Notes: generated by a model from the letters alone, not told the origin. A DNA stretch of 10,000 nt from Chloroflexota bacterium (GCA_020217065.1 JAIWOB010000025.1:1-10000); one strand, 5' to 3'. Positions 1-5,989 are shown, numbered from the stretch's first letter. A program made the numbers and translations.

Positions 1-2
1 AC

Positions 3-2684
3 CAATCCGCCGAGGAAGCCTTTACCTTTTACGACCATCCCAAAGTGATGATTTTCCAAAAGACAGCCGATTTCGACGCTGGAAAACTCGCCGCTTCGCT
101 TTCCTCGGTGGATTTAACCAACGTCGTCCGCTTGCTGCCGAAAGAAGCGGCGGGGTACAAGGACCTGCTGCTCCCCGCCGACAGGCTTGCCGCGCAGCGG
201 GCAGGCGGAACATGGTCCGAACTCTTCGACTACGACTGGCTTCACAATAAGTATCCTGCGCTGGGCGTCGTCGTCTGGTATCTTTTCGTCTTCCTGCTGG
301 GGCTGGCTGCCTATCCGATTACCCGCGCCGCTTTTGCGGGCTTGCGCCAGTACGCCTACCCCTTCAGCCGCATGACGGGCATTCTCCTGCTCGCCTGGAT
401 TTCCTGGATGGGCGGCTCGGTTGGCGTTCCATACGCCAGAGAAAGCATCGGCGCAGTCTTCGCCCTGATTGGCTTGGCGGGTTTGGGGTTGTGGTTGTAC
501 CGCCGCGACCAATTCAAAGCGGAGTGGAATTCCAGCCGTCGCTTCTTCGTCGCCGTTGAAATTATCTTCCTCGCCTTCTTCCTGATTGACCTGCTGATTC
601 GACTCGGCAATTCCGATATGTGGCATCCCGCGCGCGGCGGCGAACGCCCCATGGATTTTTCGTATTTCAACGCGGTATTGAAGAGTACGACCTTCCCGCC
701 CTACGACCCCTGGTTTGCGGGCGGATATATCAACTATTATTATTACGGCTTTGTGTTGGCGGCGACGCCCGTCAAACTGCTTGGCATTGTGCCTTCGATT
801 GCGTACAACTTCATCCTGCCGACCTGGTTTGCGATGATTGCGATTGGGGCGTTTGGAATCGGGTATAACCTTGTCGGCGAGACTTTAGTCGAAGGGGCAA
901 AGGTCAAAGATGAAAAGATTTCGACCTTCGACCTTCGACTTGTAACAGGCTTGACCGCCTCCGCCTTCGCCATTCTGCTTGGGAATCAAGGGACGCTTCA
1001 AACCGTTTTTCGCGCCTTGCAGAAGATGGCGGCGCCGGGCGGGAACATCCCATCGGATGCGACTTTGATTCAAAAGTGGGGCTGGGCGTTTCAAGGATTC
1101 CTCAAGTTATTCGACGGCGCAACCCTGCCCATCGGGCGCGGCGAGTGGTACTGGAATCCGAGCCGCGTTATCCCTCCGGGACCAGGCAACGAAATCACCG
1201 AATTTCCGCTTTTTACCCTGCTCTATAGCGACCTGCACGCGCACATGCTGGTCATGCCGTTGACTCTGCTCATCATCGCCTGGGCGGTCGCCTTCGTCAA
1301 GAGCCATGCGAAAATGACCCGCTCCGAATGGATTGCCGCCTTCGCCGTCGGCGGCTTGATGATTGGCGCGTTGAAACCGACCAACACCTGGGACTTGTAC
1401 ACCTTCTTCCCGTTCTCCGCGCTGGCGGCGCTGTACGCCATTAACCGCCACTTCGAATGGCGCGGGACGTTCAAACTTCCCGACTGGCTGGGACGCGCCC
1501 TCTTTTCTCTTGCTTTCGTCGTCGGTTTGTATCTGCTCGGCAAGTGGATGTACGCCCCCTTCGACCGCTGGTTTGGGCTGGCTTACAACAGCGTTCAGCC
1601 GTGGACGGCTTCGCGCACGCCGCTCTCTTCTTATTTTACGCACTGGGGTTTGTTTCTCTTTATCATCGCATTCTGGCTCTTTTGGGAATTGCGCGAGTGG
1701 ATGGCTGCCACGCCGGTTTCACGCCTGAAACGGCTCGCTCCCTACGCCATCGGGATTGAACTCGCCCTCGCGGCTGTCCTTGCCCTCTTTTTCTTCTTCC
1801 TCCTTGACGGCGTTTGGGTGGCTCTGATTGCCCTGCCCCTTGCCGTCCTTGCGGGCTTGCTTCTTCTGCGTCCCGACATGCCCGGCGTCAAGCGCGTCGT
1901 CCTGCTGATGATTGGCACAGGGCTTGCCCTGACCCTCGCTGTGGAAGTCATCACCCTGCGCGGCGACATCGGGCGCATGAACACCATCTTCAAACTCTAC
2001 CTGCAGACTTGGATGTTGTTTGCGGTCAGCGCGGCGGCGGCTTTCGGCTGGCTGTTGGATGAATTCCCCTTCTGGCGGATGCGCTGGCGCGTCATCTATC
2101 AGACGGGGCTTTACATCCTGCTGGCGGGCGCGTTTATGTTCACCGTCACCGCCACGACGGATAAAATCAGCGACCGCATGAATCCCGAAGCGCCGCGCAC
2201 GCTTGACGGCATGACCTTTATGAATTATTCCCAACATTTTGACGGGGGGATGATGGACCTGAGTCAGGATTACCGCGCCATCCGCTGGATGCAGGATAAT
2301 GTGCAGGGGTCGCCCGTCATTGTTGAAGCGAACTGCACGGAATACCGCTGGTGTACCAGGTTTACAATTTACACCGGTCTGCCCGGCGTCGTCGGCTGGA
2401 ATTGGCATCAGCGCCAACAGCGGGCGTCCGCCTCGACCAACGTCATCTTCAACCGCGTATCCGAAATCGGCATGTTTTACGCCAACCCGGATATTGACGC
2501 CGCGCTTGCGTTTCTCAAAAAATACCAGGTCAAATATATTATCGTAGGTCAATTGGAGCGCAACGTTTACTCCTCTCTTGCGCCCAGCGCGGATGGGTTT
2601 GCCAAGTTTGAGGAATACGAAGGCGAATACTGGAAGGCGGTGTATCATGATAAGGACACGACAATTTACGAGACGCTGCCGTAA
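3..2684 (+). CDS. DUF2298 / Chlor_Arch_YYY polytopic membrane protein, 5' end outside window
   Basis: The reading frame is open from base 3, well before the GTG at 45 and ATG at 48, and the first visible residues (EEAFTFYDHPKVMIF) belong to the protein, so the true start lies left of the window; 893 residues are visible. An extracytoplasmic-type stretch comes first, then many hydrophobic helices from about 265 to 2160. Family hallmarks are the FPPYDPWFAGGYINYYYYG motif (about 690-752), NPSRVIPPGPGNEITEFP (about 1155-1209), SDLHAHM (about 1228-1248) and RMNTIFKLYLQTW (about 1974-2012). These fit the DUF2298/TIGR03662 family, integral membrane proteins of unknown biochemical function that resemble lipid-linked-sugar glycosyltransferases in build. 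The C-terminal 150 residues are soluble and probably face outward. The YDHP motif upstream of the first helices suggests a second membrane or transferase domain before this one, as in the two-copy class of the family. A heptamer-repeat tract codes part of one loop (888-942). Family call is confident; activity is unknown. Confidence 0.9.
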   Translation, partial: QSAEEAFTFYDHPKVMIFQKTADFDAGKLAASLSSVDLTNVVRLLPKEAAGYKDLLLPADRLAAQRAGGTWSELFDYDWLHNKYPALGVVVWYLFVFLLGLAAYPITRAAFAGLRQYAYPFSRMTGILLLAWISWMGGSVGVPYARESIGAVFALIGLAGLGLWLYRRDQFKAEWNSSRRFFVAVEIIFLAFFLIDLLIRLGNSDMWHPARGGERPMDFSYFNAVLKSTTFPPYDPWFAGGYINYYYYGFVLAATPVKLLGIVPSIAYNFILPTWFAMIAIGAFGIGYNLVGETLVEGAKVKDEKISTFDLRLVTGLTASAFAILLGNQGTLQTVFRALQKMAAPGGNIPSDATLIQKWGWAFQGFLKLFDGATLPIGRGEWYWNPSRVIPPGPGNEITEFPLFTLLYSDLHAHMLVMPLTLLIIAWAVAFVKSHAKMTRSEWIAAFAVGGLMIGALKPTNTWDLYTFFPFSALAALYAINRHFEWRGTFKLPDWLGRALFSLAFVVGLYLLGKWMYAPFDRWFGLAYNSVQPWTASRTPLSSYFTHWGLFLFIIAFWLFWELREWMAATPVSRLKRLAPYAIGIELALAAVLALFFFFLLDGVWVALIALPLAVLAGLLLLRPDMPGVKRVVLLMIGTGLALTLAVEVITLRGDIGRMNTIFKLYLQTWMLFAVSAAAAFGWLLDEFPFWRMRWRVIYQTGLYILLAGAFMFTVTATTDKISDRMNPEAPRTLDGMTFMNYSQHFDGGMMDLSQDYRAIRWMQDNVQGSPVIVEANCTEYRWCTRFTIYTGLPGVVGWNWHQRQQRASASTNVIFNRVSEIGMFYANPDIDAALAFLKKYQVKYIIVGQLERNVYSSLAPSADGFAKFEEYEGEYWKAVYHDKDTTIYETLP
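888..942. repeat. Heptamer (GTCGAAG-type) repeat tract inside the DUF2298 gene
   Basis: Bases 888-894 read GTCGAAG, 896-902 GGCAAAG and 903-909 GTCAAAG. After a short spacer the reverse complement follows at about 919-939 as TTTCGAC CTTCGAC CTTCGAC. Direct heptamers therefore face inverted ones, and the tract could fold. It is translated as the hydrophilic loop around VEGAKVKDEKISTFDLRL, between two membrane segments where family members vary in length. The same heptamer is found at 3332-3362. Its spread by slippage or insertion is my inference. Confidence 0.6.
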
Positions 2685-2710
2685 AACAAGGTTTGTAAGC
2701 CGTTTTCCTG

Positions 2711-2722
2711 TATACTTGTCAC
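2711..2722 (+). promoter_or_regulatory. Probable -10 box of a leaderless tmk transcript
   Basis: TATACT at 2711-2716 lies exactly six bases before the tmk ATG at 2723, so transcription would begin at or next to the start codon. No Shine-Dalgarno sequence is present between the preceding stop (2684) and the ATG. No good -35 box is visible 16-18 bases upstream; the hexamer at 2688-2693 is AAGGTT. The same TG-TATA(A/C)T-N6-ATG layout recurs at 3368. Confidence 0.5.
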
Positions 2723-3343
2723 ATGTTCATCACGCTCGAAGGTCCGGAAGGCTGCGGCAAGACTTCGCACATTCCCCCTCTCGTGGAATTTTTACGCGGG
2801 AAAGGATACGTCGTTTTCCCCACCCGCGAACCGGGCGGAACGTCCATCAGCGAGCAAATCCGCGATATTTTGCACGACCTGAAGAATGTCGAAATGCATC
2901 CGCGCGCTGAGACCCTGCTTTATCAAGCCGCGCGCGCGCAAATTGTGGAACAGGTCATCAAGCCGAGGCTGGCGGCGGGAGAGATTGTCATCTCCGACCG
3001 TTATTACGATTCGACGATTGCTTATCAGGGGTACGGTCACCGGCAGGACTTGGAGCAGGTGCGCGGACTGGTGCGCTACGCCACCGGCGGCTTGACCCCC
3101 GACCTGACGATTTTGCTCGACCTCGACGTGGAAGTCGGTTTGCGGCGCAAGAAGCAAAACCAATCCGAATGGAACCGCATGGACGACCACGAAGTCGAAT
3201 TCTATAAGCGGGTGCGCGCCGGGTATTTGGAGATGGTCAAAGCCGAACCGGAGCGCTGGGTCGTGGTCAACGCCGAGCGGAAATGGGACGACGTGCAGGC
3301 GGAATTGAAGAAGGTGATTGTGGACAGGCTGGTCAAAGGTTGA
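2723..3343 (+). CDS. tmk: Thymidylate (dTMP) kinase
   Basis: This cytoplasmic enzyme phosphorylates dTMP to dTDP with ATP, the step feeding dTTP synthesis. The 206-residue length is normal for the family. The Walker A P-loop is GPEGCGKT (residues 7-14), followed by TREPGGT (34-40), DRYYDST (92-98) with AYQG (100-103), and the basic LID segment RRKKQNQSEWNR (141-152). Arg/Lys residues in the LID and none in the P-loop suggest the bacterial type II arrangement. The ATG at 2723 is chosen because the conserved FITLEGPEG strand follows at once. The P-loop is followed by S-H where most relatives have (S/T)-T-Q, a mild deviation. It lies 38 bases after the membrane-protein gene but seems to have its own promoter. 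The TGA stop lies within a heptamer repeat that codes the last residues. The usual neighbour holB is absent here. Confidence 0.96.
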   Translation: MFITLEGPEGCGKTSHIPPLVEFLRGKGYVVFPTREPGGTSISEQIRDILHDLKNVEMHPRAETLLYQAARAQIVEQVIKPRLAAGEIVISDRYYDSTIAYQGYGHRQDLEQVRGLVRYATGGLTPDLTILLDLDVEVGLRRKKQNQSEWNRMDDHEVEFYKRVRAGYLEMVKAEPERWVVVNAERKWDDVQAELKKVIVDRLVKG

Positions 3344-3362
3344 GGGTCGAAGGTCGAAAGTC
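3332..3362. repeat. Heptamer repeat spanning the tmk stop codon
   Basis: Four consecutive seven-base units can be read: GTCAAAG (3332-3338), GTTGAGG (3339-3345), GTCGAAG (3346-3352) and GTCGAAA (3353-3359), then a partial GTC. The tmk stop codon TGA (3341-3343) sits in the second unit, so the last codons of tmk are made of repeat sequence. It also fills most of the region where a -35 element for the next gene would lie. It is the same family as the tract at 888-942. Confidence 0.65.
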
Positions 3363-3367
3363 TGCTG

Positions 3368-3379
3368 TATAATATTTTT
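3368..3379 (+). promoter_or_regulatory. Consensus -10 box of a probable leaderless transcript (HEPN gene)
   Basis: A perfect TATAAT at 3368-3373, preceded by TG, is followed by six bases and then the ATG at 3380. No Shine-Dalgarno sequence fits between them. The spacing is identical to that before tmk, which supports leaderless initiation. The -35 region is occupied by heptamer repeats and has no clear TTGACA-like hexamer. Confidence 0.55.
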
Positions 3380-3744
3380 ATGAACCAGCCCAACCAGGTT
3401 ATCCAACTTCAAAGGGCAGAAACAAATTTGCAGGCGGCAAGAGATTTGGTTGAAAAAGAGTATTTCGATATAGCGGCAGCGCGCGCTTATTATTCCGCCA
3501 GCGCTTTGTTGCTGAGTCAGGGAATTGACACGAACAAGCACAGCGGCGTTATCGCCCTGATTCATCAGCGCTTTGTCAAGACAGGAAATCTGGTCAGGAA
3601 CAAGGAAAGAACTTGAACTGGCTTTTTGAGATTCGGGGAATTGACGACTATGGCGTCTCTGTTCATGTTGCTTCCGGGAAAGCGTATCTTTCGATATGTA
3701 TCGCGGAGAAATTTCTTGGTTCAGTTAAGCAAATCCTTGGGTAA
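3380..3744 (+). pseudogene. HEPN-domain protein (COG1895-like), frameshifted
   Basis: The intact first part (78 codons, to the TGA at 3614-3616) reads like a small HEPN-domain protein: an N-terminal helix, ARAYY, ALLLSQGI, then KHSGVIALIHQRFVKTG. The family continues with a helix and an R..DYG motif. That continuation is present in another frame: stepping back one base near 3595 gives QEQGKNLNWLFEIRG and DDYGVSVHV, ending at the TAA at 3742-3744. The joined product would be about 120 residues, the family's usual size, so a single-base deletion best explains the break. About four residues also seem missing after ARAYY, where relatives usually have a longer hydrophobic stretch. HEPN proteins are often RNases or RNA-binding toxins paired with an MNT nucleotidyltransferase; no such partner lies beside it. 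Sequencing error or programmed frameshifting cannot be excluded. Confidence 0.82.
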
Positions 3745-3789
3745 AAGGTTTTGCGCCAAGGGGAGTGAGAGAATTAAGGCGAGCATTCA

Positions 3790-4533
3790 ATGATTGTCGA
3801 ACACGAAGAAGACATCGCAGGTTTGAAAGCCATCGGTCGCATCTGCGCGGCGACGCTGAGGACGATGATGGAGTCCGTCCAGCCCGGCATGACTACGGCG
3901 GAATTGGACGAAATCGGCAGGGAGGTTCTCGACAAAGCGGGAGCGAATTCCGCGCCGGTTTCGTTGTATAAATTTCCCGGCGTCACCTGCATCAGCGTTT
4001 CGCCGGTCATCGCGCACGGCATCCCCGGCGACCGCGTTCTGCGCGAAGGCGAGTTAATCAACATTGACGTTTCCGCCGAGATGGATGGCTACTTCGGCGA
4101 CACAGGCGCTTCGATGGTGGTCGCGGCGCAGGTCCCCGAATATGAAAAAATCATCGCAGCGGCAAAGTCTGCGCTGGAGAAGGCGGTACAGGCGGCGCGC
4201 GCCGGACAGGCCATCAACAACATTGGCAAGGCGGTGCAGGGCGAGGCGAAGCGTCATGGCTACGGCGTCATCTACGACCTGACCGGTCACGGCATCGGAC
4301 GTCGCCTGCATGAAGAGCCGGTACAGGTTTTCAATTACTTCAAGCCGCGCGACCGCTATATTTTGAAGGAGGGACTTGTTCTGGCAATCGAGCCTTTCCT
4401 CACTACCGGCAAGGGACGCGTTGTCGAAGAAGCCGACGGCTGGTCCCTGCGGACAACTGACCGAACCATCGCCGCGCAGTTCGAGCATACGGTCATCGTC
4501 ACCAACGGCGAACCGATTGTTCTTACGATATAA
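3790..4533 (+). CDS. map: Methionine aminopeptidase, type I
   Basis: This cytoplasmic metalloprotease removes the initiator methionine from new proteins whose second residue is small. The 247-residue length matches the short bacterial type Ia form, without an N-terminal zinc finger or type II insert. All five metal ligands of the pita-bread fold are present: D93 (NIDVS), D104 (GDTG), H167 (TGHGIG), E201 (IEPF) and E232 (FEHT). The substrate-side histidines H76 (AHGIP) and H174 (RRLHEEP) are also there. The segment before H76 reads SVSPVIAHG where most relatives have a VNE-type sequence, a small deviation. The ATG at 3790 follows an in-frame TAA at 3775-3777, so no longer start is possible. 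A weak AAGG at 3776-3779 is the only ribosome-binding candidate. It lies 45 bases downstream of the broken HEPN gene. It looks fully functional. Confidence 0.97.
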   Translation: MIVEHEEDIAGLKAIGRICAATLRTMMESVQPGMTTAELDEIGREVLDKAGANSAPVSLYKFPGVTCISVSPVIAHGIPGDRVLREGELINIDVSAEMDGYFGDTGASMVVAAQVPEYEKIIAAAKSALEKAVQAARAGQAINNIGKAVQGEAKRHGYGVIYDLTGHGIGRRLHEEPVQVFNYFKPRDRYILKEGLVLAIEPFLTTGKGRVVEEADGWSLRTTDRTIAAQFEHTVIVTNGEPIVLTI

Positions 4534-4538
4534 GTTAT

Positions 4539-4624
4539 ATGTCATTGCGAGAGCGGCGCTTTTCCGCTCAAAGCAATCTCCTGTTATGAGAAGATTGCTT
4601 CGTAAAGACCGCTCGCAACGACAT
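4539..4624. repeat. Palindromic interspersed repeat of the GTCATTGCGAG type
   Basis: The outer arms ATGTCATTGCGAG (4539-4551) and CTCGCAACGACAT (4612-4624) are complementary at 12 of 13 positions. The inner arms AAGCAATCT (4571-4579) and AGATTGCTT (4592-4600) are perfectly complementary over 9 bases. The left half holds a small extra hairpin, AGCGG/CCGCT (4552-4556 with 4564-4568). The whole 86-base unit can fold into one long imperfect stem. It begins five bases after the map stop codon. From memory, palindromic repeats with this core occur in many copies in unrelated bacterial genomes. It has no coding capacity; as a hairpin it could also stop transcription or stabilise the map mRNA, which is inference. 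Confidence 0.8.
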
Positions 4625-4632
4625 TCATACTA

Positions 4633-4638
4633 TATAAA
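4633..4638 (+). promoter_or_regulatory. Possible -10 box for the HEAT-repeat gene
   Basis: TATAAA at 4633-4638 lies eight bases before the ATG at 4647, just after the palindromic repeat. The sequence before the ATG is A-rich with no Shine-Dalgarno motif, so a leaderless or near-leaderless transcript is plausible. No convincing -35 element is visible. AT-richness alone could produce the match. Confidence 0.35.
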
Positions 4639-4646
4639 GAAAATAC

Positions 4647-5258
4647 ATGATTAAATCCCTCATCCAACGAGTCAAGAAAACCGAGCATGGCTTCACCGAC
4701 ATTTTGCGAGCCGCCGAGGAAGTCTTTGCAGGTTGCAGCCGGGCGGAAACATTCTCCATCGCCAAAGAATTGCATGCCTCCGAAGTCAATCAAGCGCGTA
4801 TGTTGGCGACCTTCCTCTTTGGGTTTTTGGCTGCCAAATCGAAGACCAGTCTTGCCATTATGCGCAAACAAATCAGCAGGGATACAGATTGGCGCGTGCA
4901 GGAAATTCTCGCCAAAGCCTTCGACCAATATTGCAGCGACGTTGGCTATGGGAACGCCCTGCCTGTCATCGAAGACTGGCTGCGCGACGAGCATCCAAAC
5001 GTCCGCCGGGCAGTGACCGAAGGTCTGCGCGTCTGGACCGGACGGGAGTATTTCTGCGATTACCCCGAAGTTGCGATTCGACTCCTCAGTCAGTTGAAAG
5101 CGGATGAGAGCGAGTACGTCCGCAAATCGGTGGGCAATGCCCTGCGCGACATCAGCCGCAAACACACAGATTTGGTCCGCGCCGAGTTGGCGACCTGGGA
5201 CGCATCTGATAAGCGCATCCGCCTGACTTACAAACTGGCAAGTAAGTTGTTGGGATAA
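4647..5258 (+). CDS. HEAT-repeat protein of the DNA-alkylation-repair (AlkD/AlkC-like) superfamily
   Basis: The product is a 203-residue all-helical soluble protein. Its HEAT-like units include WRVQEILAKAFD (82-93), HPNVRRAVTEGLRVW (116-130) with a following CDYPEVAIRLLSQL segment, and ESEYVRKSVGNALRDIS (155-170) with HTDLVRAELATW. The RRAxxEGLR and EYVRKSVxNxLxDIS patterns are typical of AlkD/AlkC-like alkylpurine glycosylase relatives, which remove N3- or N7-alkylated bases from DNA. Known members are slightly longer (about 220-240 residues), mostly at the N-terminus. I cannot confirm the catalytic residues, so it may be a non-enzymatic HEAT paralogue. The ATG at 4647 is chosen as the first start after the palindromic repeat; no Shine-Dalgarno sequence supports it. 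Its stop codon overlaps the probable original start of the decayed S51 peptidase gene, implying a former operon. Confidence 0.78.
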   Translation: MIKSLIQRVKKTEHGFTDILRAAEEVFAGCSRAETFSIAKELHASEVNQARMLATFLFGFLAAKSKTSLAIMRKQISRDTDWRVQEILAKAFDQYCSDVGYGNALPVIEDWLRDEHPNVRRAVTEGLRVWTGREYFCDYPEVAIRLLSQLKADESEYVRKSVGNALRDISRKHTDLVRAELATWDASDKRIRLTYKLASKLLG

Positions 5259-5665
5259 AGCCATACCGACCCCCCGCCTTTTCCACCCCCGGCAAGGACG
5301 ACATCCGCTATGTCGTCAAAGCCAGCCGCTCCTATCTCGAAGGCAAGCCCGATGCGACTGTGGCATATCTTCCGCTTGCCTCGCTGTTTGCCGAACGCTG
5401 GCAGGAATTCACCGCAGACTCGTTCAAAGACTTGGCGCGGCTCGAAACGCTCAACGCAGAACTCATGACCCTGCCGCAGATGGAGGACGTGATTCGCAGC
5501 GCGGCGCCGGTCTACATCCCCGGAGGGAACATCTTCCTGCTCAACCATCGCCTACATGTCAGTCGTCTGACGCTTTTTCTGCGGACTGAACATCCTGACC
5601 TTCAAAGACCTGAACACGGTCGCCGCTCCGCGCTTCGAGGGGCTGAACGTTATGCCCTTCAATTT
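5255..5665 (+). pseudogene. Remnant of an S51-family (dipeptidase E-like) peptidase
   Basis: Frame 2 from 5255 reads KPYRPPAFSTPGKDDIRYV, then a conserved core: DATVAYLPLAS, a WQEFT helix, VYIPGGNIFLLNHRL and HVSRL. This resembles the N-terminal half of S51 serine peptidases, where GGN(T/I) precedes the nucleophile. The homology resumes one frame over (5571 on) as CGLNILTFKDLNTV, RFEGLNVMPFNF, which matches the segment just after the active-site serine. The roughly 25-30 residues between, including the G-x-S-A-G nucleophile elbow, are lost, and the C-terminal third is missing after MPFNF. The codon where a start is expected (5255-5257) is ATA. Intact relatives are about 220-240 residues, and some are cyanophycinase-like. 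Deletion, frameshift and start loss make this clearly non-functional. Family assignment is from motif memory. Confidence 0.72.
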
Positions 5666-5903
5666 CTTGTTAGTGGAAGTCGTCAACCCTGCGCTTCTTG
5701 AGCGGAATCGGAACCGAAGGGGGCAGGGTGTCATGGACGAGTTGAATCAAACGTATGAAAAGTTGACGGCAAAACTGAATTCGATGACCTTTGAAGACAT
5801 GCTCAAGCCGCGTCATGCCGATGACCCCGAAAAGCGTCCGCTGTTGTTGTGGATTTTGGGCGATACCACCGAGCGTTTCTCCGGGCGTCGCGAGACAATT
5901 TAA
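5666..5903 (+). pseudogene. C-terminal remnant of a DinB/ClbS-like four-helix protein
   Basis: In the same frame as the second S51 fragment, the sequence changes character after MPFNF. It becomes VEVVNPALLERNRNR, VMDELNQTYEKLTAKLN, MTFEDML, then RPLLLWILGDTTERF and a stop at 5901-5903. This matches the last half of DinB-superfamily/ClbS-like proteins, with the N-x-x-x-x-ERNR helix, a V-x-(D/E)-L-x-x-(S/T)-Y helix and a GDT/GNTYEH helix near the end. The final helix has R where relatives usually have H (TERF, GRRETI), consistent with relaxed selection. The N-terminal half is absent. A short product starting at the internal ATG (5733) is possible, but I see no ribosome-binding site and no metal-ligand set. 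The family call is moderate, resting on pattern recognition only. Confidence 0.55.
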
Positions 5904-5989
5904 AAGGCAATAATGGCTGACCATATCTGCCTGTTGACTGGGCGACGCAATCGTAGAGGCAGTTTCCTGTCAACAGAAAGTTGCCTTTT
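5902..5989. repeat. Nested inverted repeat, possible structured RNA or terminator
   Basis: AAAAGGCAA (5902-5910) is perfectly complementary to TTGCCTTTT (5981-5989), and inside it CTGTTGAC (5931-5938) is complementary to GTCAACAG (5969-5976). The remaining middle (5939-5968) has no obvious strong stem. The right arm ends in a run of five T. On the plus strand it might terminate transcription from the decayed region, but the outer stem is AT-rich and far from a compact hairpin. A small RNA or a mobile palindrome are alternatives. Together with 5990-6050, where I see nothing more, it fills most of the gap before the lipoprotein gene. Confidence 0.5.

Noticed and set aside
45..50. GTG/ATG at 45-48 as a true start of the first gene
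   Set aside because: The frame is open to the left edge and codes a conserved-looking motif (EEAFTFYDHP), so the start is outside the window.
1719..2648. 309-codon open frame on the minus strand
   Set aside because: It lies wholly opposite the DUF2298 gene, whose plus-strand translation has clear family motifs. The minus product is rich in basic and polar runs with no recognisable domain, as expected for an antisense shadow in GC-rich DNA. The same holds for 1107-1643 and 2792-3565 on the minus strand.
5228..5548. 106-codon minus-strand frame opposite the S51 remnant
   Set aside because: The plus strand carries readable peptidase motifs here; the minus frame shows no domain and overlaps the end of the HEAT-repeat gene.
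5902..5989. Integron attC site
   Set aside because: The nested arms resemble an attC in size, but the terminal RYYYAAC/GTTRRRY boxes are missing and no integrase or cassette array is present.
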